Shown: positions 44,376 to 52,311 of the stretch, one piece after another
How the letters are laid out: each line of letters opens with the position of its first letter
Position numbering within the stretch: the first letter of the stretch is position 1
Assembly: GCF_003688555.1 (NCBI RefSeq)
Contig: NZ_REFR01000010.1
Coordinates: 372,001 to 436,000, forward strand
DNA: 64,000 bases
DNA from: Eilatimonas milleporae
GTDB taxonomy: Bacteria > Pseudomonadota > Alphaproteobacteria > Sphingomonadales > Kordiimonadaceae
Direction: 5' to 3'
Made by a program: the position numbers and the translations under genes
The notes under the pieces: generated by a model
What the model was told of the DNA's origin: nothing
The model's database searches: none
What the model saw: the letters and a program-made list of their open reading frames with translations, nothing else

Positions 44376-45450
44376 TGGCCATGATCTCCTTGAATGCATG
44401 GGATAATCTTTGTGTAGAGTTGTCATCGGCGGGCAGGCCGAAACGCAATCTGTCCGGCCTGTCCGCGAACCCCCGCACCAGGATGCCGCGTGCGCCCAGA
44501 CGCTCGCGGAGGGCGGCGGCCCGGTCATGCCGGGCATAGCGGAACAGGCTGGTGCCGCCGGTCACCTCCATGCCGTGGCGCTTTAGCAGGGTGTCCAGGT
44601 TTTTCGCCGCCCGCACCAGATGGCGGCGTGTGGCGGCGATCCACGCGGCGTCTGCATATGCCCGGGCCGCGATCTCCAGCGCCGGGCCGGACACGCACCA
44701 GGGGCCGAGCCGCCGCGCCATATGCGCCGCTGCGACGGGTGCCGCCGCCAGCACGCCCAGACGCACGCCGGCGAGGCCGAAAAACTTGCCGAACGACCGC
44801 AGCACGACAACCGGCAGCTCCCGCACCGTGCCGGCCATGCCGATATCGGGCAGGGTGTCCGCGAACGCTTCGTCCATGACCAGCACGCCGTTGCGCCCCC
44901 GCATCCGCGCCGCGATCCGGGCGAGCGTTTCCCGCTCCACGATGCGGCCGTCCGGATTGTTGGGATTGGTGATCACAAGAATGCTGTCGAAGTCGTTGAA
45001 ATCATGAAGGGATGTCACAGTGACCACATCATGCCCGGCCTGCCTCCAGGCCGGCGCATGTTCGCCGTAAGTGGGGCTCAACACGCTGACGCGGCGCGGG
45101 CGGAACAGATAGGGCACCTGGTTGATCAATATCTGCGAACCCGGCGCCAATACGAGTGTATCGGCGCTGTCCGCCGGTATATCCAGATACCGGACCAGCG
45201 CCTGTTTCAAACGGATTTCCGCATCCCTTTGCGGCAGCCGCCGCCATGCGTCATCGCACGGCATGGCATCGGACAGGTCCGGCAGCGGATATCCGAAAGG
45301 ATTGATGCCGGTGCTCAGATCCAGAAGCGGACGCGGCGCGTCCGGCCACGCCGCCGCCGCCGCATCGTCGCCGCCGTGCGCCGGGCCATCATCATCGGCG
45401 GTGAGGGGGATAAGACCGGGTAAAGCCACGCTGTTTTTAGACCTGTTCAT
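44362..45450 (-). CDS. cobD: Threonine-phosphate decarboxylase
   Basis: A PLP-dependent aminotransferase-fold enzyme of 362 residues (CobD of Salmonella, CobC of Pseudomonas) producing (R)-1-amino-2-propanol phosphate, the linker used by CbiB. LLDLSTGINPFGYP is the typical entry, ITNPNNPDGRIV and VMDEAFAD bind PLP, and RSFGKFFGLAGVRLG holds the PLP lysine at 222. The N-terminal 38 residues are a low-complexity extension. It is the first gene of the leftward B12 transcript. Confidence 0.9.
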   Translation of the reverse strand: MNRSKNSVALPGLIPLTADDDGPAHGGDDAAAAAWPDAPRPLLDLSTGINPFGYPLPDLSDAMPCDDAWRRLPQRDAEIRLKQALVRYLDIPADSADTLVLAPGSQILINQVPYLFRPRRVSVLSPTYGEHAPAWRQAGHDVVTVTSLHDFNDFDSILVITNPNNPDGRIVERETLARIAARMRGRNGVLVMDEAFADTLPDIGMAGTVRELPVVVLRSFGKFFGLAGVRLGVLAAAPVAAAHMARRLGPWCVSGPALEIAARAYADAAWIAATRRHLVRAAKNLDTLLKRHGMEVTGGTSLFRYARHDRAAALRERLGARGILVRGFADRPDRLRFGLPADDNSTQRLSHAFKEIMANVDT

Positions 45451-45502
45451 TCGGTATGAAAAATTTCACGGGCACGGAATGCCGCGACACGACGAGGCTA
45501 AC

Positions 45503-45697
45503 ATGAAAGCCATCGCGCCACGCCGCAAGCGCCTTTTTCGTCGCAAATTCCTTGTTTTCGATGAGGACGGCGGCAGCGCTGCCACGGAAATACTATTGGG
45601 CAAGCGGACCGCAGGACCCGCCGGGGGTGTCGGTGATGCACGGCGAGAGCAGGGGTGTGGAATATATGTCCGATTTGGTCGTATCTTTGACATATGA
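45503..45697 (+). pseudogene. Possible remnant of a TadE/TadG-like gene
   Basis: A 64-codon frame between cobD and the GlxA-type regulator. Its first part, RRKFLVFDEDGGSAATEILL, resembles the entry of TadE/TadG pseudopilin-like proteins (charged stretch, GSAA, Glu), but no transmembrane helix follows and the rest is Gly/Arg-rich. It is probably either a decayed fragment or a chance frame. Confidence 0.2.
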
Positions 45698-45728
45698 GAC
45701 ATTCGATATCTGAGGTACGGATAAGACA

Positions 45729-46688
45729 ATGTCCCGTAAGCGAACGATAGCCATACTATTCTTTGATGACGTCAATGGGATTGATGTCGCCGGCCCCCTC
45801 GAAGCGTTTGCCAGCGTCATGCTGGATGACGGCAGCGCCGCCTATGATGTCGTTTTCTGGGCTGTTGATGAACTGCATGTTCGCGCGGAGTCAGGCTTGG
45901 CGTTCGTTGCCGACTGCACCATGCCCGGGCGCCCCAAGGCGGATCTGCTGATTGTGCCGGGCGGTCGGGGTATCCGCCAGGAAAGGACACTGGCTGCATT
46001 GGCCGCCTGGCTCTGGGAAAACAGCCACGCCTTTGGATGCATCGCTTCCATATGCACCGGTGCCTACGCACTGGCCGAGGCCGGCCTGCTGGATGGCCGT
46101 GCTGTGACCACGCATTGGGCATTCGCCGCCGATCTGCAAAAACGCTATCCGGCCATTCATGTAAAGCCGGACAGACTGTTTATGAGTGACGGGAAAATCT
46201 ATTCCTCCGGCGGTGTTTCGGCGGGCATGGATTTGGCCCTCGACCTGATAGAGCGGGATTTCGGCGCGCAAGCGGCGATGAAAGTTGCGCGGGAACTTGT
46301 CGTTTTTCTGCGCCGCACGGGAACGCAGGCCCAGTTTTCGATGCCGCTTCAGATGCAATCGATGGCCTCCGGAAAATTGGCGGATATCGGCAAATGGGCG
46401 GCGCATAACCTTCACCGTGACCTGTCGGTCGAGGCGCTGGCCGCCCGTGCGGGTCTGAGTTCAAGGCAGTTTTCCCGCCGCTTTCGCGAGGAATTCGGAT
46501 GCCCGCCGGCAACCTATATAAAGCGGCTTCGACTGGATGGCGCCCGCTCGATGCTTGATCAGGGTATCAGCGTCTTCAACGCGGCGCGCGTTTCCGGTTT
46601 TCAAAGCCAGGACGGTTTTCGGCGCGCCTTCGAAGCGGAATTCGGGATTTCCCCGTCCGAGTATCAAAAAAGATTTCACCCATCATGA
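45729..46688 (+). CDS. GlxA-type AraC-family transcriptional regulator
   Basis: A 319-residue regulator with an N-terminal DJ-1/PfpI amidase-like domain (IAILFFDDVNGIDVAGPLEAF, IASICTGAYALAEAGLLDGR with the nucleophile-elbow Cys, THW motif) and a C-terminal AraC double helix-turn-helix (LSVEALAARAGLSSRQFSRRF, VFNAARVSGFQSQDGFRRAF). The amidase-like part probably senses a ligand. It overlaps the next gene by four bases, so it likely controls that hydrolase. Confidence 0.93.
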   Translation: MSRKRTIAILFFDDVNGIDVAGPLEAFASVMLDDGSAAYDVVFWAVDELHVRAESGLAFVADCTMPGRPKADLLIVPGGRGIRQERTLAALAAWLWENSHAFGCIASICTGAYALAEAGLLDGRAVTTHWAFAADLQKRYPAIHVKPDRLFMSDGKIYSSGGVSAGMDLALDLIERDFGAQAAMKVARELVVFLRRTGTQAQFSMPLQMQSMASGKLADIGKWAAHNLHRDLSVEALAARAGLSSRQFSRRFREEFGCPPATYIKRLRLDGARSMLDQGISVFNAARVSGFQSQDGFRRAFEAEFGISPSEYQKRFHPS

Positions 46689-47677
46689 CAGCGGGAACAA
46701 CAGCTATGACGGATGTCACGGTCGGCCGTATAATGGCTATCATTGCAGTGGTTTCCGTTGTTTTCATCGGCACGTCCAGTGCGCACGCCCAAAAGGATGC
46801 CCCTAAAGATCCTCCTGAGGATTTCCCTAGCGATTTCACAGAGGAGCGCGTGGTCATCGATGCCGGCGATATCAGCCTTGGCGCGTCCCTCTATCGGCCA
46901 CGGTCGGTATCCGGCGATGTGCCTCTCATGGTCATCGGACACGGATCGGCGCCCACGGACCGCACGGGCGTGGGATTTTATACCCACAATGCCCTGAACA
47001 TGGGTGTCGCGGTCCTGTCCTTCGACAAGCGCGGCATAGGCGTATCAACGGGTGAATATGTCCGGTTTTCCGTCGATGGAAGCATCGATCTCTTTGATGC
47101 TCTCGCAAACGATATGGTGGCCGCCGTTGAATGGGCGGCAACCCGGCCCGGAATCGATGCCGCGCGGATTGGCTTGTTTGGGGGCAGCCAGGCGGGCTGG
47201 ATTATGCCGCTGGCCGCCAGCAGGACCGATCTCGTGAAATTCATCGTGATCGGCGAGGGGACGCCCGTTTCCGCTGGTGAAGAAGCGGTGCACGGTGAAA
47301 CAATCCGCCGATACCGGGGCTCGGAATTCGACAACAGCGTAACGCCTGCTGAAATTGCGCAAGCCGATGCGGCGTTGGAGGCCTTCACAGGTGAAAACGG
47401 TTTTGATCCGCTTCCGGTCCTGAAGTCACTCGACATTCCAATTCTGTGGCTTTTCGGCCTGCGGGATGCCGTCATCCCGGTGACGCCGTCTCTCAGCCGT
47501 CTCGAACGGCTCACGGCCGCTGGACGGGGTAACCATACGGTTTTCGTATTTCCTTTCGGCGATCATAATTTCAGGAATGTTGCCACCGGCAGGCGTTACG
47601 ATATTCAACGGCCAATCATGACCTGGATGATCGAAAACGGCTTTGCGCCATCGGGCGACGGGCACGCGGTTGAATAA
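46685..47677 (+). CDS. Exported alpha/beta hydrolase (dienelactone-hydrolase-like)
   Basis: A 330-residue hydrolase with a signal peptide ending near SAHAQ. IGLFGGSQAGWIMPLAA holds the nucleophile Ser, FGLRDAVIPV the Asp and FPFGDHNF the His of the triad. MVIGHGSAPTDRTG is the oxyanion region. Esterase or peptidase substrates are possible; nothing in sequence fixes this. The ATG overlaps the stop of the GlxA-type regulator. Confidence 0.78.
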   Translation: MTAGTTAMTDVTVGRIMAIIAVVSVVFIGTSSAHAQKDAPKDPPEDFPSDFTEERVVIDAGDISLGASLYRPRSVSGDVPLMVIGHGSAPTDRTGVGFYTHNALNMGVAVLSFDKRGIGVSTGEYVRFSVDGSIDLFDALANDMVAAVEWAATRPGIDAARIGLFGGSQAGWIMPLAASRTDLVKFIVIGEGTPVSAGEEAVHGETIRRYRGSEFDNSVTPAEIAQADAALEAFTGENGFDPLPVLKSLDIPILWLFGLRDAVIPVTPSLSRLERLTAAGRGNHTVFVFPFGDHNFRNVATGRRYDIQRPIMTWMIENGFAPSGDGHAVE

Positions 47678-48081
47678 CGACGGCGTCGCGTGTCGTTGAA
47701 CGTCACGCGCACGGATACGATACGGATACGATCAAGAGACCACACCAAGTGGCTGCGAACACTGAAGAAACCAAGGGTGCCGGGAAATGCCAGGAGCTGT
47801 TTCGTGTTTCGCAAGGCAGACAAAATATTTCCCATAATATATATTATGCGCCTTTTGTTTCCGCGCGCGTGGGCGCCGGAATCCGAATTGCCCTTTGCGC
47901 TATCCCTTTCCGCTATCCCTTGTGTGATGTCTCTTATGTGCTGTCCGTGGCGTATCACACGTGACCTCGGGACCGGTGTGCCGAGCCCACGATGATCATT
48001 GCCCCGCTATACTCCGGCCCTGAAGGCTTTCTGAGGCTCTCTGAGGCTCTCTGGGTCTCAATCAGTGTATCAAAAGAGCGC
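47678..48081. other. 404-bp intergenic region with short repeats
   Basis: No gene is recognised. Three short direct repeats occur: GATACG-type repeats near 47715-47735, CGCTATCCCTTT/CCGCTATCCCTT near 47898-47920 and GAGGCTCTCT copies near 48030-48055. The genes on both sides converge here. Confidence 0.45.
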
Positions 48082-48849
48082 TCACAGACGCCCTAACCTC
48101 AAATTCAGCGGCCAGGTGATGCGCTGGCGGGCATCCTCATCGGGCCACATCTCATGGGCGGCGGCATGAAAATCCGCGACCGGCTTTGACCGGTCGGCAC
48201 GGTATGCCGCCTTCACCGCCGACCATGTATCGAGATAGCCGAGAAATGTGCGCAGATCCCAGTCACGCTCAATGTGCAGGGATGGCGGCGCAATGGGTTC
48301 GAACGGAAAATACAGGTCCGCATACCCTGTCTCGACATGGCGCCTTTCGGGCGGCCAGAAATCTTTCAGATCGCGCCAGTAAAAATCCTGAAACCGCTGT
48401 TGCAAAGGACCGTCGATAGTCAACACACCGTATGAGATGAGCGCCATGACCGCGCCGGGCCTGGCGACCCGCTTTGCCTCGCCGTAAAAAGCGTCAAGAT
48501 CGAGCCAGTGCGCCGCCTGCGCAACCGTGATGAGGTCGACGTCCTGAGCGCCCGCCGGAATCTGCTCGGCGGGCGCGACATGGTATGTAACGCCCTTTGC
48601 CGCGGTGGCGTTGGCGATCTGATCGCCACTGATATCCGTGGCGATCACCCGGTCGAAACGCCCGGCAAGAAGGGTTGAAAGCTGGCCGGTTCCGCATCCG
48701 GCATCGACGGCCAGCCCGGTTTCCGGTGCCAGTGCGGCCAGTGCATCGGCAAGTGCCGCGGGATATGTCGGCCTGTATGCCGAATAGTCCTGCCCGCCGT
48801 CCGTCCAGTGGTCGCCCTGCCCCTTGCGGCTAGGGGTTTTCACGGTCAT
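48082..48849 (-). CDS. Class I SAM-dependent methyltransferase
   Basis: A 255-residue methyltransferase. Motif I is AVDAGCGTGQLSTLLAG near 47-63 and motif II VIATDISGDQI near 68-78. YSAYRPTYP near the N-terminus and LITVAQAAHWLDLDAFYGEAKRV match the Ubie/YcgJ-like subgroup acting on small molecules. The start overlaps the upstream MarR gene end by 20 bases, so both are co-translated. Confidence 0.85.
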   Translation of the reverse strand: MTVKTPSRKGQGDHWTDGGQDYSAYRPTYPAALADALAALAPETGLAVDAGCGTGQLSTLLAGRFDRVIATDISGDQIANATAAKGVTYHVAPAEQIPAGAQDVDLITVAQAAHWLDLDAFYGEAKRVARPGAVMALISYGVLTIDGPLQQRFQDFYWRDLKDFWPPERRHVETGYADLYFPFEPIAPPSLHIERDWDLRTFLGYLDTWSAVKAAYRADRSKPVADFHAAAHEMWPDEDARQRITWPLNLRLGRL

Positions 48850-49315
48850 GACGACGCTCCATCACTCTGGTCAGTCGCTGCGAAAACCCGTCGGCCTCCA
48901 ATGCGGATATCGCACTGGTGAGCGTATCGCGAAGCGGGTGGTTGATCTCGGTTTCCAGGTCCTCGATCGCTGTGAACGTATCTTCCCAATGCCGCTCAAG
49001 GCGATCCAGCAGCATCAAACCCTTTTCAGTCAGTCGCAGCACACTTGAACGGCTGTCTTCGCCGGTTTCGCGGTGGATAATGCCATCGGCCTCCATCAGC
49101 TTGGCCGTCCGGCTGACCGCGCCTTGCGTGATCTGAACGGCGGCCGTGATATCGGTGACAGTCGACTGCCCGCGCCCGATACCGCGCATCAACGGCGTAT
49201 ATCGCGGGCGATAGTCCAGACCCATTTTACCGTAAACGCTTTGCGTGCCCCCATCGACCAAGTCTATGAGATGCCGCAACAATTCGCCCAGTCCGGGTTG
49301 GTGATCATAAGCCAT
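48830..49315 (-). CDS. MarR-family transcriptional regulator
   Basis: A 161-residue winged-helix regulator. ITAAVQITQGAVSRTAKLMEADGIIHRE is the recognition helix and RSSVLRLTEKGLMLLDRLERHW the wing and linker helix. ATG 49315 (MAYDHQPGLGELL) is preferred over the longer frame from 49369. It overlaps the methyltransferase and probably represses this pair. Confidence 0.88.
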   Translation of the reverse strand: MAYDHQPGLGELLRHLIDLVDGGTQSVYGKMGLDYRPRYTPLMRGIGRGQSTVTDITAAVQITQGAVSRTAKLMEADGIIHRETGEDSRSSVLRLTEKGLMLLDRLERHWEDTFTAIEDLETEINHPLRDTLTSAISALEADGFSQRLTRVMERRHDRENP

Positions 49316-49524
49316 GTCCCGATTTACATGACCGGTAATGTATATGCAATGGAAGAGTTTGAAAAACAAACCCGGATCAGGCAGCGGCTGCCGGCTGTAT
49401 CATGGGCACCCTGCTCTTAGGCGATGCGCCTGGGTGTTCAACCTGCCTGCCCGCGTCTCTCATGCCGTTCCGTCTCGACCGGCAGTCTTGTCACCTTGGG
49501 CAGCCGGAATTCAGGGAGCCCGCC

Positions 49525-50418
49525 TTAAAAGCGTTCTCCAAGCAGGCGATAACACCAGAAGGCTTCATCCCGCTTGACCAGTTCATTGAGCTGAACCGGG
49601 GAAAACCCCGTCGCTTTGCGGACCATCCTGCCCATATGCGACTGGTCCGAGTAGCCCGCTTCCAGCGCGAGGTCAGCGGGATTGGTTTCATCCTGGCGGA
49701 CGGCGAGTTCATGCATTCTTTCAATCCGTGAAAAAAAGTCCAGCGCGCGGCGCGACTGACCGGACCACCGCTTCAGGCGCCGTTGTACGGCGCGAACGGT
49801 TCGCCCCGGTCCGGACATCAGGCTCCGCACGACCAGGGCACGGCTCCAGTCCGACAGCCGGCTTCGATAACGGCTTTGGGCACCCTCTCCGCGCGCTTCC
49901 GACCAATGGGGCAACAGAGCGCTTTGAAACCCGTCCCACATATGGGCGGCGGTCATTGATCCGTCAGGGTGCAGCAGACCGGTAATTGCGCTCGGAACAT
50001 CGGCCACCGTCCTGTCTACGATGCTCTCGGGTTCCGTTCCCGTCAGGCGCACCCAGGCGTCCGGGTAAAAACCGATGGAGATTGCAAAGACCGGCCCCGG
50101 ATTCCAGCTGACAAACGGGCCTGTACGGGGCCCGGCAAGCGTCACGGGTGGCAGGGCCTTGGCTTGCCTTGCATGTGTTGCATCGCAGCCCTCGTCCGCC
50201 ATCCTGGTCTCGCCTTCGATGACCCAGGTCACCGTGACGAGCGGCGAAGCCGGAAAATAGTTGGTGCGCTCCCTGTCGGTGAGGCTGGCCCCACGCGTAT
50301 CGCGCACAATAGCGCCGAACAGACACTCTGATAAAGCGATGTCGGGCAGGAGAAGTGCGGCGCGGCCAGGCAAGGGGTCTGTCTCCGTATTCAGGTGTCG
50401 CAACCGTTCTATCGTCAT
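49525..50418 (-). CDS. AraC-family transcriptional regulator
   Basis: A 297-residue regulator with a C-terminal AraC helix-turn-helix (FSRIERMHELAVRQ...NPADLALEAGYSDQSHMGRMVRKATGFSPVQL). The N-terminal half is an unassigned cupin-like sensor (LVTVTWVIEGETR). ATG 50418 is taken as start; the frame is open to 50502, across the divergent promoter. It is divergent from the HSL-type hydrolase at 50467, leaving 48 bases, so it likely controls that gene. Confidence 0.88.
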   Translation of the reverse strand: MTIERLRHLNTETDPLPGRAALLLPDIALSECLFGAIVRDTRGASLTDRERTNYFPASPLVTVTWVIEGETRMADEGCDATHARQAKALPPVTLAGPRTGPFVSWNPGPVFAISIGFYPDAWVRLTGTEPESIVDRTVADVPSAITGLLHPDGSMTAAHMWDGFQSALLPHWSEARGEGAQSRYRSRLSDWSRALVVRSLMSGPGRTVRAVQRRLKRWSGQSRRALDFFSRIERMHELAVRQDETNPADLALEAGYSDQSHMGRMVRKATGFSPVQLNELVKRDEAFWCYRLLGERF

Positions 50419-50466
50419 GTCGGCGGGATGATGGATACTCGACGCGCAATTTGAGGAGTATGCATC

Positions 50467-50496
50467 ATGGCCCGCGTTAAAATGGCCCGTATCAAA
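50467..50496 (+). repeat. 15-bp x2 duplication at the start of the HSL-type gene
   Basis: ATGGCCCGCGTTAAA and ATGGCCCGTATCAAA are adjacent and are followed by ATG again. Each copy carries its own start codon, so the duplication multiplies possible initiation sites. Confidence 0.8.
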
Positions 50497-51606
50497 ATGC
50501 ACGGTCCACTTGGATTGAAAGTATCAAGTGCTTTGGCATTAAACTCTATCGCTGTTTCAACATATCTGCGCCGTATTTTCGGCAGCAGGATGGAGCCGAC
50601 CTGGGACGCTTATCTGGAGATCGGGGTCCGCTTCTGGCGCCACCAGTTTACCAGGGCGCTCAACGGCGGCGATATCGCAAAGGGCCGCATGATCCTGGAC
50701 AGCCTGCAGACGGAAACAACGGATGTCTATGACGTCGATGTGCGCGAGACAACCGGCGCCGGGGGCCGGTGGTATCATCCACGTCAAGGAACCACTGACG
50801 CGACCATTCTCTATTTCCACGGTGGGGGGTACGCCTTCCACGGTGCGATGAGCCACCGCTTCGCCGCGATGCTCGCCCACCATATCGGGGCCCCTGTGTT
50901 TGCACCGGACTATCGCCTGACGCCGGAGCACCCGCATCCGGCGCAATCGGAGGACGCCCTCGCCGCGTGGGAATATCTGACGGAAGAGATCTCACCCGAA
51001 AAGAGTGTCCTCATTGGCGACAGCGCGGGGGCTCATATGGTGTTGATGCTGCTCCACGAATTGAAAAGGATTGGGCGCCGTCAGCCCGCAGGCGCGATCG
51101 CGCTCAGCCCCTGGACCGATATAGGCGACAGCGTTCCTCATCTGCATGCCAATGATCGCTATGATCTGGTTCAGGGCTGGATGGCGGTGAAGTTCGGTGA
51201 ATGGCTCAATGGCGGTGGCCGTTTTGTGCGGGACGCCCTTTCCCCGGTCGCGCACGACTACAGGGATTGCGCGCCGATTTATCTCCAGGCCGGCGGCCGC
51301 GAGATCTTTCACCAAACGTCGATTGCGTTTGCCGAGGCACAAAAAAACAATGGCGCGCGTTTGATGCTCGATATCTGGCCGACCATGCCGCATGACTTCC
51401 AACTCTTTGACAGCAGTCAGACCGCCTCGACCGAGGCGCTGAAGCGGATCTCTGAAGCCGTGCGTTTCTTTGTCGGAGAAGCAGCTTCGTTCACGCCCAA
51501 CGGTCGAACCGTTGTTGAAAACGCATTCGGCAAACGCCCACCGTGCGGGGTATCCGCACCAGTAAACAACATTTCCGGGTTGCTGACGGCAGACGAAAAG
51601 TCGTGA
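50467..51606 (+). CDS. Alpha/beta hydrolase, hormone-sensitive-lipase family
   Basis: A 379-residue cytoplasmic esterase/lipase. ILYFHGGGYAFHG carries the HGGG oxyanion motif, VLIGDSAGAHMVLMLL the nucleophile (GDSAG), the Asp is in YLQAGGREIFHQ and the His in MPHDFQLF. The N-terminus contains a 15-bp duplication that provides three in-frame ATG codons (50467, 50482, 50497), so the exact start is open. Substrate unknown; small acyl esters are typical. Confidence 0.85.
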   Translation: MARVKMARIKMHGPLGLKVSSALALNSIAVSTYLRRIFGSRMEPTWDAYLEIGVRFWRHQFTRALNGGDIAKGRMILDSLQTETTDVYDVDVRETTGAGGRWYHPRQGTTDATILYFHGGGYAFHGAMSHRFAAMLAHHIGAPVFAPDYRLTPEHPHPAQSEDALAAWEYLTEEISPEKSVLIGDSAGAHMVLMLLHELKRIGRRQPAGAIALSPWTDIGDSVPHLHANDRYDLVQGWMAVKFGEWLNGGGRFVRDALSPVAHDYRDCAPIYLQAGGREIFHQTSIAFAEAQKNNGARLMLDIWPTMPHDFQLFDSSQTASTEALKRISEAVRFFVGEAASFTPNGRTVVENAFGKRPPCGVSAPVNNISGLLTADEKS

Positions 51607-51681
51607 CCGCATCTCATTGGTTTCGCCGATCGACCGTGCATAGGTCTGATCTGCGCATCCCGGATTGGAGGACCGACCCTG

Positions 51682-52053
51682 ATGAATACATATTTTGCCA
51701 TCGCTGCCGCATTCGCCACATTTAATGCCGGGCTGCATTTTTTCCTCGGCGGAAAAACAATTGCACGGCCATTGCTTGAAGCAACCGGCCTTCCGGACAA
51801 GGTGCGGTGCGTACAATATTTCTGTTGGCATATTGCGACTTTGACGCTGATCCTCCAGGCCGTTCTCCTTGGCGTGGCGGCGGTCGCCCCGGCAGAGACC
51901 GGCCTTGCTATTGTCGGCACCGCCGTGGCGGCGTCCGTCGGCCTGCTTGGGATCGGGATGCCGCCCTTTTTGCAGATCGGATATGGGACGATGCCCCAGG
52001 GCTGGTTGTTCGTGCCCGTAACCGGTTTGGGACTGGCGGGGCTGTTTCTATGA
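51682..52053 (+). CDS. Small four-helix membrane protein
   Basis: A 123-residue protein with about four transmembrane segments (YFAIAAAFATFNAGLHFFLG, CWHIATLTLILQAVLLGVAA, LAIVGTAVAASVGLLGIGM, WLFVPVTGLGLAGLFL). I recognise no family with confidence. It follows the HSL-type hydrolase by 75 bases on the same strand and may share its transcript. Confidence 0.6.
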   Translation: MNTYFAIAAAFATFNAGLHFFLGGKTIARPLLEATGLPDKVRCVQYFCWHIATLTLILQAVLLGVAAVAPAETGLAIVGTAVAASVGLLGIGMPPFLQIGYGTMPQGWLFVPVTGLGLAGLFL

Positions 52054-52311
52054 ACCACGCACGCATCACCGCCCGGAAACACCGTGACCCTTATGCCCTG
52101 GACCATGTGTCTTGATACGGTCAAATGGTGATGGACGCCGCTGTTGTCGCAGATGTTTTACCCAAGGCAGTGCCGTTAGCGGCCGCCCTGCCCTTCGGAC
52201 CCTCTCGGCGGACCGCCTGCCCGATCAGAGTGTGGCGGCCGGTTTGTGTGATCCGGAAGCCGGCTCGCCCGCCGACAGACGTGCCCGCTTCCGGAAATGA
52301 CGCTGCCGCGT

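Noticed and set aside
49338-49731. Short plus-strand frames between the MarR and AraC genes
   Set aside because: They run into the antisense of the AraC gene and lack start signals.
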